A stretch of DNA of 21,739 bases. Origin: Mucilaginibacter_A sp964244955. Its GTDB lineage: Bacteria > Bacteroidota > Bacteroidia > Sphingobacteriales > Sphingobacteriaceae. The notes beneath the pieces were generated by a model. The model was not told the DNA's origin and did not search any database. It was given only the letters and a program-made list of their open reading frames with translations. The position numbers and the translations under genes were made by a program. Shown in pieces: positions 1 to 7,740 of this stretch. Location: assembly GCA_964244955.1 (NCBI GenBank), contig CAXTKQ010000063.1, forward strand, positions 1 through 21,739. The letters run 5' to 3'. The stretch's first letter is position 1, and each line of letters starts with the position of its first letter.

Positions 1-595
1 ATTTAAACGTGCGCTGCTTGCCGTTCAGCAATTGTTTTAGGGTGAGATCGGCACCGTCTCGCGTTGGCGGTGCAACCGTTTGGGCAACTGCTTTTTTGGT
101 CGTGTCTGAAACGGCCGGTTTTTTCAACGTATCGCTCGGGGCGAGGTAAGCCAACACCGAAGCTTTTTCGGCAATTTTAAAAGAGCGGACAGCCGGAATT
201 TTAACAATTTGGGCTGAACCAAGTGCCATGATGCCCAGCGTATCTTTCGGGAAATCTTCCTGCTTTTTCTTTTTGATCCGCGCCATCCGAATAGCAGCAT
301 AAAACGGCCGGATCAGAAAAGCCGCATACTTGGAATCAGCCGTAATACGCGCTGTATCAGCACGAGGAACCTGAATTTTGTTACTGTTTTTAGCCGTAGA
401 AATTACGAGCGTTGCATCGCCTTGCTGCGGTTTTATTACATATAAAACCCATTTGCCATCATCACTGATGCGTTCATTGCTGATGCTTTGCCAGCCATCA
501 TAAACCGAATGGTCTAAAGGTTTTTTAGCAGGGGTTTGTGCCGATGCCGCATTAAACAAAAAGCACAGCAAGGGCAGGAGTAATAGTTTTTGCAT
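1..595 (-). CDS. S9-family (prolyl oligopeptidase-like) secreted peptidase, N-terminal part
   Basis: The reading frame opens at an ATG at 595 on the minus strand and runs without a stop off the left edge, giving about 198 residues. It begins with a signal peptide (MQKLLLLPLLCFLF..., cleavage probably after ASAQ), so the protein is exported. The mature start, PLDHSVYDGWQSISNERIS then DDGKWVLYVIKPQQGD, is typical of the beta-propeller N-terminus of large Bacteroidota S9 peptidases. These trim peptides in the periplasm with a C-terminal alpha/beta-hydrolase Ser-Asp-His triad. That catalytic domain lies outside the window, so activity cannot be judged. A K/T/P-rich stretch at residues 155-175 resembles a loop between propeller blades. 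The gene lies downstream of pyrG-yidC on the same strand but is separated from them by two small genes and a repeat. The family call is by recognition of the N-terminus only. Confidence 0.75.
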   Translation of the reverse strand, partial: MQKLLLLPLLCFLFNAASAQTPAKKPLDHSVYDGWQSISNERISDDGKWVLYVIKPQQGDATLVISTAKNSNKIQVPRADTARITADSKYAAFLIRPFYAAIRMARIKKKKQEDFPKDTLGIMALGSAQIVKIPAVRSFKIAEKASVLAYLAPSDTLKKPAVSDTTKKAVAQTVAPPTRDGADLTLKQLLNGKQRTFK

Positions 596-621
596 AAATA
601 AACTTTCGTTAAAGCTTAAAT

Positions 622-650
622 ATGCTGTTTTTATCGGATAAAAATTGGTG
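622..650. repeat. Half-element of the ATGCTKYTTTTA intergenic repeat family
   Basis: ATGCTGTTTTTATCGG followed by ATAAAAATTGGTG matches the left end of the element at 12078 (core, then CACCTAAAAATTGGTG). No partner arm is visible nearby, so this is a single or decayed arm. It lies between the S9 peptidase start and the small membrane gene. Confidence 0.6.
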
Positions 651-664
651 TGGGAATAAAAAAG

Positions 665-907
665 TTACAAAGATGAATTATAACACTTTTTACAAGGCTT
701 CGAGTTTTTTTCTAAATCTGAAAGAATTTTTGACTTGATCTTTTGGCGTTGCTCCGTTGTAGAAGTTGAAGTACTTTTTTTAGCGGCTGATTTCTTTTCC
801 CGCCAGTTTTCAATCAATTTTTTAATGTAGAATATATTCAAAGACAAAAAAATTGCAAACACCAAAAATACTATTATCCATAATCCAATTTGCATTGAAG
901 TTTCCAT
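665..907 (-). CDS. Small single-pass membrane protein of unknown function
   Basis: About 80 residues from the ATG at 907; a TTG three codons upstream is a less likely start. A hydrophobic segment at residues 6-27 (IGLWIIVFLVFAIFLSLNIF) is followed by a strongly basic, Lys/Ser/Thr-rich cytoplasmic-type tail that ends in CKKCYNSSL, a CxxC pair near the C-terminus that might bind metal. I do not recognise the family. The gene is on the same strand as the downstream S9 peptidase, and its upstream side is occupied by the 950-1108 repeat. It is short and A/T-rich, so coding status is probable but not certain. Confidence 0.5.
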   Translation of the reverse strand: METSMQIGLWIIVFLVFAIFLSLNIFYIKKLIENWREKKSAAKKSTSTSTTEQRQKIKSKILSDLEKNSKPCKKCYNSSL

Positions 908-949
908 ATTAATCAAATCTTTTTCAACAACAAATAAATATATCTTTAT

Positions 950-1108
950 AGCTTGTTTAAATTCATAGCATACAATCTTACAATGCTTCTTTTATGCCTA
1001 TAAAATTGGTATGCCTGGATATTTTAATATTACAAAAACCACAAAAAGACAATGATTTTATGTGCTAAAGAAGCATGGCAAATAAGTTTAACAAAATTTA
1101 AACGGGCT
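950..1108. repeat. Long (159 bp) element with nested inverted repeats, copy 1
   Basis: Outer ends: AGCTTGTTTAAATT at 950 against the complement of AAAATTTAAACGGGCT ending at 1108. Inner ends: ATGCTTCTTTTA at 983-994 against TAAAGAAGCAT at 1066-1076. Read on the minus strand it aligns along its length with the element at 10208-10363: shared blocks include TTTAAATTTTGTTAAA, TAAAATCATTGTCT and TATAGGCATAAAAGAAGCAT. It separates two divergent small membrane-protein genes, so it probably contains or flanks their promoters. It holds no open frame, which fits a MITE-like or REP-like non-autonomous element. Confidence 0.8.
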
Positions 1109-1138
1109 CTTACTTATAGATAAACAAAAACCTAATTA

Positions 1139-1462
1139 ATGGATACAAGTTTTTTCAAAAGACAAACAAAAACAAACATCTTTTTCAAGTTAGTAAGATT
1201 ACTGATTTTATTTGAAAGCATTGTTTTAATAGTTTGTTTTATTGATGTTAAATTCAACTTATTATTTAAAATCTTAAATAGGTTTTATGGTGAATTAGTA
1301 TTTAATAATTTATTTTCAACAATTATTCTTTTTCTATACGCATTAGTAAAAATAGCTTTTTTTAAAAATTATAAAGACTATTTAAACTACATGGCTTTGA
1401 TATCTTCAATTTTATATTTAGCCTTAATTTACAAGGAAATTGTTATAGATCAAGCACTTTAA
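1139..1462 (+). CDS. Small A/T-rich multi-pass membrane protein, unknown function
   Basis: 107 residues with a charged N-terminus and three likely transmembrane helices, near residues 20-37 (LVRLLILFESIVLIVCFI), 55-75 (NLFSTIILFLYALVKIAFF) and 82-100 (LNYMALISSILYLALIY). I do not recognise the family. Base composition is clearly more A/T-rich than the neighbouring yidC and pyrG genes, as often seen for recently acquired or poorly constrained genes. It starts 30 bp after the repeat at 950-1108 and ends just before a bidirectional terminator shared with yidC. The length of the frame and its coherent hydrophobic pattern support coding. Confidence 0.5.
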   Translation: MDTSFFKRQTKTNIFFKLVRLLILFESIVLIVCFIDVKFNLLFKILNRFYGELVFNNLFSTIILFLYALVKIAFFKNYKDYLNYMALISSILYLALIYKEIVIDQAL

Positions 1463-1503
1463 AGTTATTTAACACTATTCATTAAAACTATTTATTAAAA
1501 ACA

Positions 1504-1540
1504 AAAAAGCATCGAAACCTAAGTCCCGATGCTCTTTTTA
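1504..1540. terminator. Bidirectional intrinsic terminator between the 107-aa gene and yidC
   Basis: AGCATCG (1508-1514) pairs with CGATGCT (1527-1533). An A-run on the left serves as the U-tract for the minus strand and CTTTTTA on the right serves the plus strand. The right arm and what follows (ATGCTCTTTTTACCACC, then TGAAAATTG) look like a decayed left end of the repeat family, compare 12078-12104. Confidence 0.7.
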
Positions 1541-1554
1541 CCACCTGAAAATTG

Positions 1555-3390
1555 TTATTTCTTTTTGGTTTGGATGGCGGGTGTTTGCCTTTGCTGGCGC
1601 ATCATTTCTTCCATTTTTGCGGCAAAACCACTTTTCTTTTTGTTGGGGTCTTCGGGTTTCTTTTTGTTTTCCTGGATTTGCGCGTGAATCTTTTTATCGT
1701 CCACCATCAACCGGATAAAATACTGTTGCGAGAACGTTAAAATGTTGGCGCAGAAGTAGTAATAATTTAAACCTGCGGGATAGCTATTCAACACACCAAA
1801 GAAAATAAGCGGTGTGATGTAACCAATGTATTTCATTTGCCCGGTTGCGCCGGAAGTTTGGTTGTTAAAGTAAGTTTGGATCAAGGTAGAAATTGTCATC
1901 AGCAAACACATCAAACTGATGTGGTCCCAATTTAAAAACGGGATCATTGGGAAACTGATCACCGAATCATAGGTTGAAAGATCGTGCATCCACAAAAAGC
2001 TTTGTCCGCGCAGTTCAAACAGATTTGGGAAAAACCGGAAGAAAGCCAGGATGATCGGCATCTGGATCACCAAAGGCAAACAGCCGCCAAGCGGGTTTAC
2101 GCCGGCTTTTTTGTACAGCTTCATGTATTCCTGCTGCAGCAAAGTTGGGTTGTCTTCGCCAACTTTACCTTTAATTTCGTCCATTTCCGGCTTTAAAACA
2201 CGCATTTTGGCCATGGATAGGTACGATTTGTAGGTAAGCGGGAACAAAACCACTTTCAGCAAAATTGTTAGAACCAGAATAATTAGCCCGTAATTCCAGT
2301 TGAAGTTTTTAAGGAAGTTGAATACCGGCAAAACCGCAAACTGGTTAATGTATTTTAACGGTCCCCAGCCTAAATCAATCTGCCGCTCCAAATGGTAACC
2401 TTGCGCTTTTAAAGTAGAAAATCGGTTCGGCCCAAAATAAAATTCCATCGGATAATTCACCGAATTGGTGCCTGAAAACGGCAACAGTATTTTGGCTGAC
2501 ATTTGCTTTACATCGTTAGAACTTACATCCGTAGCAACACTTACATCGGCACTCGTAAAACCATCTTTAGCAATCAATACATTCGAGAAAAAACGTTGTT
2601 TAAAAGAAACCCATTGGATTTTTTTTTCGGTAAAATTTTTCTGGTCATCTTTTGTTAAGCTCAAATCACTTGGGGTGCCTTCTGTATCTTCCAGATAAAC
2701 AGTAGAGTAGGTGCGCTCCATTTTCATGTCGCGTTCCTGCTTGCGCAAGCTGGCGGCCCAATTTAAAGTAAGCTGGTTGTTTTGCGCGTTAACCACGCCG
2801 TTCATGTTGTTTAAAACCAGGTTGTAACCAACTTTGTAACCGTTGCCTTTCAAAGTATAAACGTAATCAATAGATTGGTTGGGGCCATAGGCCAGGTGCA
2901 TGGTTAAAGAGCTGGAATCTTTTCCGCTAACGGTTAACGATGGCGCACTTGGCGTAAAAATCAGGTCATTGGTTTGCACTTGTTTGCCAGCCGAAGTCAA
3001 AGTCAAACCAAACTTGGACTGCTCCGGGTTCAGCAAAATCAACGGTTTTTTATCGAAAGTTTTTTCGTTTTTAAGCTGAACGGTAACCACACGGCCACCT
3101 TGTGTAGATAAAGTAACTTTTAATTCCTTGTTTTCTAAAGTAACCAATTGCGGCGCGGCAGCCGTGTTTCCTGCGCCTTTTATTACAGCAGAATCGGTAA
3201 TGGCTGATTTTTGTGGGGTAAAAGAAGCATTGGCAGTTGGCGCTTTGATTTTGCCTTCTTTAATCGCTTTAAGAGAATCCTGGTGCAACTGTTCTTTTTT
3301 AACCTGTTCCTGCGAAGGCTTGAGCAAAAATGTGGAACCGACCAGGATAAGCAGGATCAGGAACAATCCTGTAAATGTATTTCTATCCAT
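1555..3390 (-). CDS. yidC: Membrane protein insertase YidC
   Basis: 611 residues. YidC/Oxa1 inserts and folds inner-membrane proteins, with or without SecYEG. An N-terminal signal-anchor helix (about residues 6-24) is followed by a large periplasmic beta domain (about 60-355), the arrangement of Gram-negative YidC. The conserved core follows: the first core helix NYGLIILVLTILLKVVLFPL, then a cytoplasmic helical hairpin with LQQEYMKLYKKAGVNPLGGC, then QMPIILAFFRFFPN and further helices ending near the Pro-Ala-Gly-Leu-Asn-Tyr-Tyr-Tyr motif. The C-terminal tail is strongly basic (Lys/Arg/Gln-rich), consistent with ribosome contact. Length is normal for Bacteroidota. It starts 19 bp after the pyrG stop on the same strand, so the two are almost certainly co-transcribed from the pyrG promoter. 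Transcription should end at the hairpin near 1504-1540. Confidence 0.97.
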   Translation of the reverse strand: MDRNTFTGLFLILLILVGSTFLLKPSQEQVKKEQLHQDSLKAIKEGKIKAPTANASFTPQKSAITDSAVIKGAGNTAAAPQLVTLENKELKVTLSTQGGRVVTVQLKNEKTFDKKPLILLNPEQSKFGLTLTSAGKQVQTNDLIFTPSAPSLTVSGKDSSSLTMHLAYGPNQSIDYVYTLKGNGYKVGYNLVLNNMNGVVNAQNNQLTLNWAASLRKQERDMKMERTYSTVYLEDTEGTPSDLSLTKDDQKNFTEKKIQWVSFKQRFFSNVLIAKDGFTSADVSVATDVSSNDVKQMSAKILLPFSGTNSVNYPMEFYFGPNRFSTLKAQGYHLERQIDLGWGPLKYINQFAVLPVFNFLKNFNWNYGLIILVLTILLKVVLFPLTYKSYLSMAKMRVLKPEMDEIKGKVGEDNPTLLQQEYMKLYKKAGVNPLGGCLPLVIQMPIILAFFRFFPNLFELRGQSFLWMHDLSTYDSVISFPMIPFLNWDHISLMCLLMTISTLIQTYFNNQTSGATGQMKYIGYITPLIFFGVLNSYPAGLNYYYFCANILTFSQQYFIRLMVDDKKIHAQIQENKKKPEDPNKKKSGFAAKMEEMMRQQRQTPAIQTKKK

Positions 3391-3409
3391 TCTTTTTTAA
3401 CGTAACCTA

Positions 3410-5032
3410 TTATATAGCTAAATTCTTCTTTTTGGCGTAGGCCATAGAAGCGGCCACAAAGTTAACAAAAAGCGGATGCGGATTAGCAACTGTTGATTTT
3501 AATTCGGGGTGAAATTGCGATCCGATGAAGAAAGGGTGGTTTTTTAATTCTACAATTTCGACCAAACCGTTTTCCGGGTTGATGCCCGATGGGACTAGGC
3601 CGCCGTCTTCATATTGTTTTAAATACGCATTGTTAAACTCGTAACGGTGGCGGTGCCGCTCTTTAATGTGTGTTTTTCCATAAACAAAAGCAGCTTTGGT
3701 GTTTTTACGGATGTCGCAAGGGTAAGCACCCAAACGCATCGTTCCGCCTTTGGTGGTGATGCTTTTTTGCTCGGCCATCATCGAAATAACCGGTTCGGGC
3801 GTGTTTTCGTCCATTTCGCTGCTGTTGGCGTTTTGGATTTTGAGGACGTTGCGGCCAAACTCAATCACCGCACATTGCATCCCCAAACAAATCCCGAAAA
3901 ACGGGATTTCGTTTTCGCGGACGAAACGGATGGCTTCAATTTTACCTTCAATCCCGCGCTGCCCAAATCCCGGCGCCACCAAAACACCATGCAAACCGCG
4001 CATTTTTTCGGCCGCATTTTCTGGTGTTAAGCTTTCAGATTGAATGTATTTTACATGGACTTTGCATTCATTTTTTGCACCAGCGTGGATAAAAGCTTCG
4101 GTAATGGATTTGTAAGCATCCGGCAGTTCTACATATTTTCCAACCAAACCAATCCGGATTTCGCCGGTCGGGTTTTTCAACCGGCCCAAAAAATCTTTCC
4201 AGCTTTCTAAATCCGGTTCTTTGTTTTGCGGCAATTTTAGTTTCGATAAAACCGTTTTGTCCAACTGCTCTTTCAGCATCAGCAACGGCACATCGTAAAT
4301 GGTAGAAGCATCAATAGATTCGATCACAGCATTAATGTTGACGTTGCAAAATAAGGCAATCTTTTTACGCAGTTCATTGTTGAGGTGATGCTCGGTCCGG
4401 CAAACCAAAATATCCGGCTGGATGCCGTATTCCAGCAACATTTTTACCGAATGCTGTGTTGGTTTGGTTTTTAATTCGCCTGCAGCAGCTAGGTAAGGAA
4501 CTAAAGTTAAATGGATTACGAGCGAATTTCCCGAACCAGTTTCCCAGCGGAACTGACGGACAGCTTCCACAAAAGGCAACGATTCAATATCCCCAACCGT
4601 TCCGCCAATTTCCGTGATCACAATATCGTAATTGCCGCTCTCGCCCAAAATCCTGAAATTGCGTTTGATCTCGTCCGTAATATGCGGCACAACCTGCACT
4701 GTTTTCCCCAAAAAAGCGCCTTCACGTTCGCGGTTGATCACGTTTTGATAAATCCTTCCCGTCGTAATATTATTGGCCTGCGAAGTTGGCGTGTTTAAAA
4801 AACGCTCGTAATGGCCTAAATCCAAGTCGGTTTCGGCGCCGTCTTCCGTAACGTAGCATTCGCCGTGTTCGTACGGGTTCATCGTTCCGGGGTCAATGTT
4901 AATGTAAGGGTCGAATTTTTGGATGGTTACCCGATAACCGCGGGCTTGTAAAAGTTTGGCCAGAGAAGCCGAAATAATGCCTTTACCCAACGAAGAGGTA
5001 ACGCCGCCCGTAACAAAAATATACTTAGTCAT
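3410..5032 (-). CDS. pyrG: CTP synthase (glutamine-hydrolysing)
   Basis: 540 residues. It makes CTP from UTP, ATP and glutamine in the last step of de novo pyrimidine nucleotide synthesis, in the cytoplasm. The N-terminal synthetase domain starts with the P-loop-like TGGVTSSLGKGIISASLAKL (residues 8-27) and includes KFDPYINIDPGTMNPYEHGE (39-58). The C-terminal class I glutamine amidotransferase domain has its nucleophile in GICLGMQC (Cys382), the oxyanion region APGFGQRG (353-360), and the remaining triad residues in SQFHPE (His508, Glu510). All key residues are present and the length is standard. It is the first gene of a pyrG-yidC transcription unit. A TACTTTTG box about 65 bp upstream is a plausible promoter. 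Confidence 0.98.
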   Translation of the reverse strand: MTKYIFVTGGVTSSLGKGIISASLAKLLQARGYRVTIQKFDPYINIDPGTMNPYEHGECYVTEDGAETDLDLGHYERFLNTPTSQANNITTGRIYQNVINREREGAFLGKTVQVVPHITDEIKRNFRILGESGNYDIVITEIGGTVGDIESLPFVEAVRQFRWETGSGNSLVIHLTLVPYLAAAGELKTKPTQHSVKMLLEYGIQPDILVCRTEHHLNNELRKKIALFCNVNINAVIESIDASTIYDVPLLMLKEQLDKTVLSKLKLPQNKEPDLESWKDFLGRLKNPTGEIRIGLVGKYVELPDAYKSITEAFIHAGAKNECKVHVKYIQSESLTPENAAEKMRGLHGVLVAPGFGQRGIEGKIEAIRFVRENEIPFFGICLGMQCAVIEFGRNVLKIQNANSSEMDENTPEPVISMMAEQKSITTKGGTMRLGAYPCDIRKNTKAAFVYGKTHIKERHRHRYEFNNAYLKQYEDGGLVPSGINPENGLVEIVELKNHPFFIGSQFHPELKSTVANPHPLFVNFVAASMAYAKKKNLAI

Positions 5033-5095
5033 GCTTTAGCTTGAAGGGCTTTTCCACCGCAAAAATTGCGATAGTAAACCTTAGTGTACGGGATG

Positions 5096-5103
5096 CAAAA
5101 GTA
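5096..5103 (-). promoter_or_regulatory. Candidate -7 box (TACTTTTG) for pyrG
   Basis: On the minus strand TACTTTTG fits the Bacteroidota consensus TAnnTTTG exactly, 64 bp before the pyrG ATG. No convincing -33 TTG is visible at the usual distance, so this rests on the -7 element alone. Confidence 0.4.
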
Positions 5104-5172
5104 AGATTTTTTTCGGGATGGCGATTAGGAAAGCTGCACTGCTGATCGGAATCAAACTAAGATCAAAAGCAA

Positions 5173-5217
5173 ATGCTGTTTTTACCGGCATAAAAAAAGT
5201 ACCGGTAAAAACAGCAT
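5173..5217. repeat. Compact 45-bp hairpin repeat (GTTTTT subtype)
   Basis: Perfect 16-bp inverted repeat: ATGCTGTTTTTACCGG (5173-5188) and CCGGTAAAAACAGCAT (5202-5217), with a 13-nt A-rich loop. It lies between the end of the 97-aa membrane gene and the pyrG promoter region. There is no U-tract after the stem on either strand, so it is not a standard intrinsic terminator, although the stem is strong. Confidence 0.85.
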
Positions 5218-5252
5218 GAAATATTTATTTATGTTGGAATTTGTACTGATTT

Positions 5253-5546
5253 TCAGGCAGTTTCAGAAGAATATTGTTTGCTGATTTTACTGCGTACCTG
5301 CAACCGTGGCAACTTTTCGCGCCAGGCAAAATGTTTATAACTTTTGTATTGTTTAAAACTTTTGTAAAGCTGGGTTAATTTTACGGCTTCTTTAAACAAG
5401 CTACTGCATAGATAACCAAACAGTATGAGCAGTAAAACAGTAATAATCCACATTCCGGAAACTAAAAACAGGAAAGCATAAAACAAGGATTTGTACAGGA
5501 GAAAGCAAATGACAGCAGTTTTGGCAACAGGAAGCAGGTTTTTCAT
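5253..5546 (-). CDS. Small membrane protein of unknown function
   Basis: 97 residues. Residues 5-50 are almost continuously hydrophobic and probably form two helices (TAVICFLLYKSLFYAFLFLV and MWIITVLLLILFGYLCSSLF). A basic, Tyr/Lys-rich cytoplasmic tail follows (LYKSFKQYKSYKHFAWREKL), ending KQYSSETA. I recognise no family. It starts 58 bp downstream of the Sua5/YciO-type gene on the same strand and may be co-transcribed with it. A 45-bp hairpin repeat lies 35 bp past its stop. Coding is supported by the clean start, the hydrophobic pattern and the absence of a longer competing frame. Confidence 0.55.
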   Translation of the reverse strand: MKNLLPVAKTAVICFLLYKSLFYAFLFLVSGMWIITVLLLILFGYLCSSLFKEAVKLTQLYKSFKQYKSYKHFAWREKLPRLQVRSKISKQYSSETA

Positions 5547-5604
5547 TCGTAACAGGATTAATACATCTTTTGTATAGAAAAAACCGTGCTAAAAATTTTA
5601 CAAT

Positions 5605-6225
5605 TTAAAGATAGAGCGCCAAATCGCCTTTTCCTTCGCGGATAATATTGAAGTCGCCGGTTGTGCAATCTACCACCGTAGAAGGAACGTTATCGCCATA
5701 ACCGCCATCAACTACGATATCCACCAAATCCTGGTATTTCTCGTAAATCAGTTCCGGGTCGGTAGAATATTCCAAAATATCGTCGTCGTCTTTGATGGAA
5801 GTGGTGAGGATTGGGTTGCCCAGCGCTTTCACAATTTCCCGCGGGATATTATTGTCCGGAATCCGAATGCCAACCGTTCTTTTGTTGGAACTGATCAACT
5901 TTGGCACCAAATTACTGGCGTTAAAAATAAACGTGAACGGGCCGGGCAATGCTTTTTTTAGCACCCTAAAAACAGTATTGTCAATGGGTTTGATGTAATC
6001 GGAAATATGGCTGAGATCATAACAAATGAACGACAAGTTGGCTTTGCTGCAATTCATTTTCCGCAACTGGCAAATGGCTTCAATGGCTTTTTGGTTGGTG
6101 ATATCACAACCCAAACCGTAAACGGTATCGGTTGGATAAATCACCAGTCCGCCTTTTTTCAATACTTCCACTACTTGGGCAATGGCTTTTTCGTTTGGGT
6201 TTTCGGGGTAAATTTTCAGGAGCAT
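5605..6225 (-). CDS. Sua5/YciO/YrdC family protein (L-threonylcarbamoyladenylate synthase-like, closest to YciO)
   Basis: 206 residues forming a single YrdC domain. Members bind ATP, threonine and bicarbonate to make threonylcarbamoyl-AMP for the tRNA t6A37 modification; the YciO branch has a less settled role. The domain starts with KKGGLVIYPTDTVYGLGCDI (residues 28-47), the classic nucleotide-binding entry, and continues with KANLSFICYDLSHISDY, LPGPFTFIFNAS, TVGIRIPDN and PILTTSI. The order of these blocks and the FICYDLS and GPFTFIF segments resemble E. coli YciO more than TsaC. The C-terminal Sua5 domain is absent. Whether it serves as the cell's t6A enzyme depends on whether another TsaC/Sua5 exists elsewhere. 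It lies downstream of sucC, separated by a terminator, so it is probably a separate unit shared with the 97-aa gene. Confidence 0.88.
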   Translation of the reverse strand: MLLKIYPENPNEKAIAQVVEVLKKGGLVIYPTDTVYGLGCDITNQKAIEAICQLRKMNCSKANLSFICYDLSHISDYIKPIDNTVFRVLKKALPGPFTFIFNASNLVPKLISSNKRTVGIRIPDNNIPREIVKALGNPILTTSIKDDDDILEYSTDPELIYEKYQDLVDIVVDGGYGDNVPSTVVDCTTGDFNIIREGKGDLALYL

Positions 6226-6262
6226 AATGGTTAATAATTATTTTGGCAGGAAAAGGTTTGCC

Positions 6263-6306
6263 ATGCTGTTTTTACCGCACCAATTTTTGCCCGATAAAAA
6301 CAGCAT
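6263..6306. repeat. Compact 44-bp hairpin repeat (GTTTTT subtype)
   Basis: ATGCTGTTTTTA (6263-6274) pairs with TAAAAACAGCAT (6295-6306); the inner bases (CCGCACC / GCCCGA) pair only partly. Same subtype and size as 5173-5217. It lies between the sucC terminator and the start of the YciO-like gene. Confidence 0.8.
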
Positions 6307-6310
6307 CCAC

Positions 6311-6341
6311 AAAAAAGGCCGCCTATTGCAGGCAGCCTTTT
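6311..6341 (-). terminator. Intrinsic terminator downstream of sucC
   Basis: AAAAGGCCGCC (6313-6323) pairs with GGCAGCCTTTT (6331-6341) with one C/A mismatch and a 7-nt loop. On the minus strand the stem is followed by a run of T (six A on the plus strand, 6311-6316). It is 100 bp past the sucC stop, with a half-element repeat in between. Confidence 0.8.
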
Positions 6342-6367
6342 GATTTGATTTTTATGTTACAGATTTT

Positions 6368-6386
6368 ATGCCGGTAAAAGAAGCAT
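6368..6386. repeat. Half-element of the intergenic repeat family
   Basis: ATGCCGGTAAAAGAAGCAT is the reverse complement of ATGCTTCTTTTACCGGCAT, nearly the first 19 bases of the hairpin at 5173 but with the CTTCTTTTA core. No partner arm is seen within 60 bp. Just beyond it, 6411-6441 carries a degenerate direct repeat (CGCAACTT at 6412 and 6433) before the sucC stop. Confidence 0.65.
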
Positions 6387-6442
6387 TTGGTTTTACTTTA
6401 GCCAGGCAGCCCGCAACTTACAACCCGAAACTCGCAACTTTC

Positions 6443-7633
6443 CTAAGCTAAAACCTCTTTCACCCGGTCTGCAGCTTCTTTCAGCAAAATTGCAGAGAAA
6501 ACTTTCAAACCAGATTCGTCAATCAGTTTTTTAGCTTCCACCGCATTTGTTCCCTGTAAACGAACAATGATCGGGACGGGGATGTTGCCCATTTCCTGGT
6601 AAGCATCAATCACACCTTGCGCCACGCGGTCGCAACGCACAATACCGCCAAAAATATTGATCAGGATGGCTTTTACGTTCGGGTCTTTTAAAATGATTCC
6701 AAACGCAGCTTTTACCGTTTGTGCATTGGCCGTTCCGCCAACGTCCAGAAAGTTGGCAGGTTCGCCGCCGGCAATTTTGATGATATCCATTGTGGCCATG
6801 GCCAAACCGGCACCGTTAACCATGCAGCCCACGTTCCCGTCCAGTTTTACATAGTTCAGGTTCGATTCGCTGGCTTCCACTTCCATCGGGTCTTCTTCGG
6901 CCGTATCGCGCATGGCGGCAAAATCCGGATGGCGGTACAAAGCATTGTCGTCCAAAGTTACCTTGGCATCAACCGCTAAAATTTTATTGTCGGAAGTTTT
7001 TAAAACCGGGTTAATCTCGAATTGGGAAGCATCGGTAGCATCATACGCTTTGTACAAAGCCGTGATAAACTTCACCATATCTTTAAAAGCATCGCCAGAC
7101 AAACCCAGGTTAAACGCAATTTTACGCGCCTGAAAACCTTGCAAACCAACTTTCGGGTCAATTTCTTCGGTGTGGATTTCTTCCGGCGTTTTTTCTGCCA
7201 CTTCTTCAATATCCATCCCGCCTTCGGTCGAATAAATGATCACGTTTCTACCTTTGGCGCGGTCCATCAGCACGCTCATATAAAACTCCTTGGTTTCTGA
7301 CGGCCCGGGATAATAAACATCCTGCGCGATCAAAACCTTGTTCACCTTTTTGCCTTCCGGCCCGGTTTGCTTGGTAATCAATTGCATGCCGAGGATGGCA
7401 CCGGCTTTCTCTTTCACCTCGTCCAGGTTTTTGGCCAGTTTAACGCCGCCGCCTTTGCCACGGCCACCGGCGTGGATTTGTGCTTTCACCACCACCCAGT
7501 CAGAACCAAAGTCTTCCTTTAATTTTTGGGCTGCCGCCACTGCCTGTTCAACGTTCTCGGCAAGGATGCCTTCCTGTACCTTGACACCGTAGCTTTTCAG
7601 TATCGCTTTGCCCTGATATTCGTGAATGTTCAT
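6443..7633 (-). CDS. sucC: Succinyl-CoA synthetase (ADP-forming) subunit beta
   Basis: 396 residues. With SucD it interconverts succinyl-CoA and succinate with nucleotide phosphorylation in the TCA cycle. The start MNIHEYQGKAILKSYGVKVQ is the family hallmark. The ATP-grasp domain contains VVKAQIHAGGRGKGGGVKLA (about residues 48-67), the FYMSVLMDRA strand and the metal-binding FEINPVL segment. The C-terminal flavodoxin-like domain has DVGGTANA, ILINIFGGIVRCDRVA and LQGTNAVEAKKLIDESGL, which contact the CoA-ligating partner. Length is standard. No sucD is adjacent, which is common in Bacteroidota. On the minus strand TAGCTTTA at 7651-7658 is one base off a -7 box and may be the promoter. The transcript probably ends at the 6311-6341 hairpin. 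Confidence 0.98.
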   Translation of the reverse strand: MNIHEYQGKAILKSYGVKVQEGILAENVEQAVAAAQKLKEDFGSDWVVVKAQIHAGGRGKGGGVKLAKNLDEVKEKAGAILGMQLITKQTGPEGKKVNKVLIAQDVYYPGPSETKEFYMSVLMDRAKGRNVIIYSTEGGMDIEEVAEKTPEEIHTEEIDPKVGLQGFQARKIAFNLGLSGDAFKDMVKFITALYKAYDATDASQFEINPVLKTSDNKILAVDAKVTLDDNALYRHPDFAAMRDTAEEDPMEVEASESNLNYVKLDGNVGCMVNGAGLAMATMDIIKIAGGEPANFLDVGGTANAQTVKAAFGIILKDPNVKAILINIFGGIVRCDRVAQGVIDAYQEMGNIPVPIIVRLQGTNAVEAKKLIDESGLKVFSAILLKEAADRVKEVLA

Positions 7634-7720
7634 TTTATTGAGATTTTGGGTAAAGCTACACTTTCGGGTTAAAAATAAAAATTTGAAATTGGTATGGGTT
7701 TGAGAGACTTCAATGATTAG

Positions 7721-7739
7721 ATACTTTTATCACCTAAAA
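7721..7739. repeat. Decayed half-element of the repeat family
   Basis: ATACTTTTATCACCTAAAA matches ATACTTCTTTTACCACCTAAAA of the 12078 element with a 3-base deletion. It abuts the stop codon of the PKD lipoprotein gene. Confidence 0.4.
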
Positions 7740-7740
7740 C

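Noticed and set aside
3647..4030. 127-codon frame antisense to pyrG, and similar long antisense frames in yidC, sucC and pnp.
   Set aside because: Each lies opposite a well-conserved gene and has no recognisable protein features; they are by-products of codon use.
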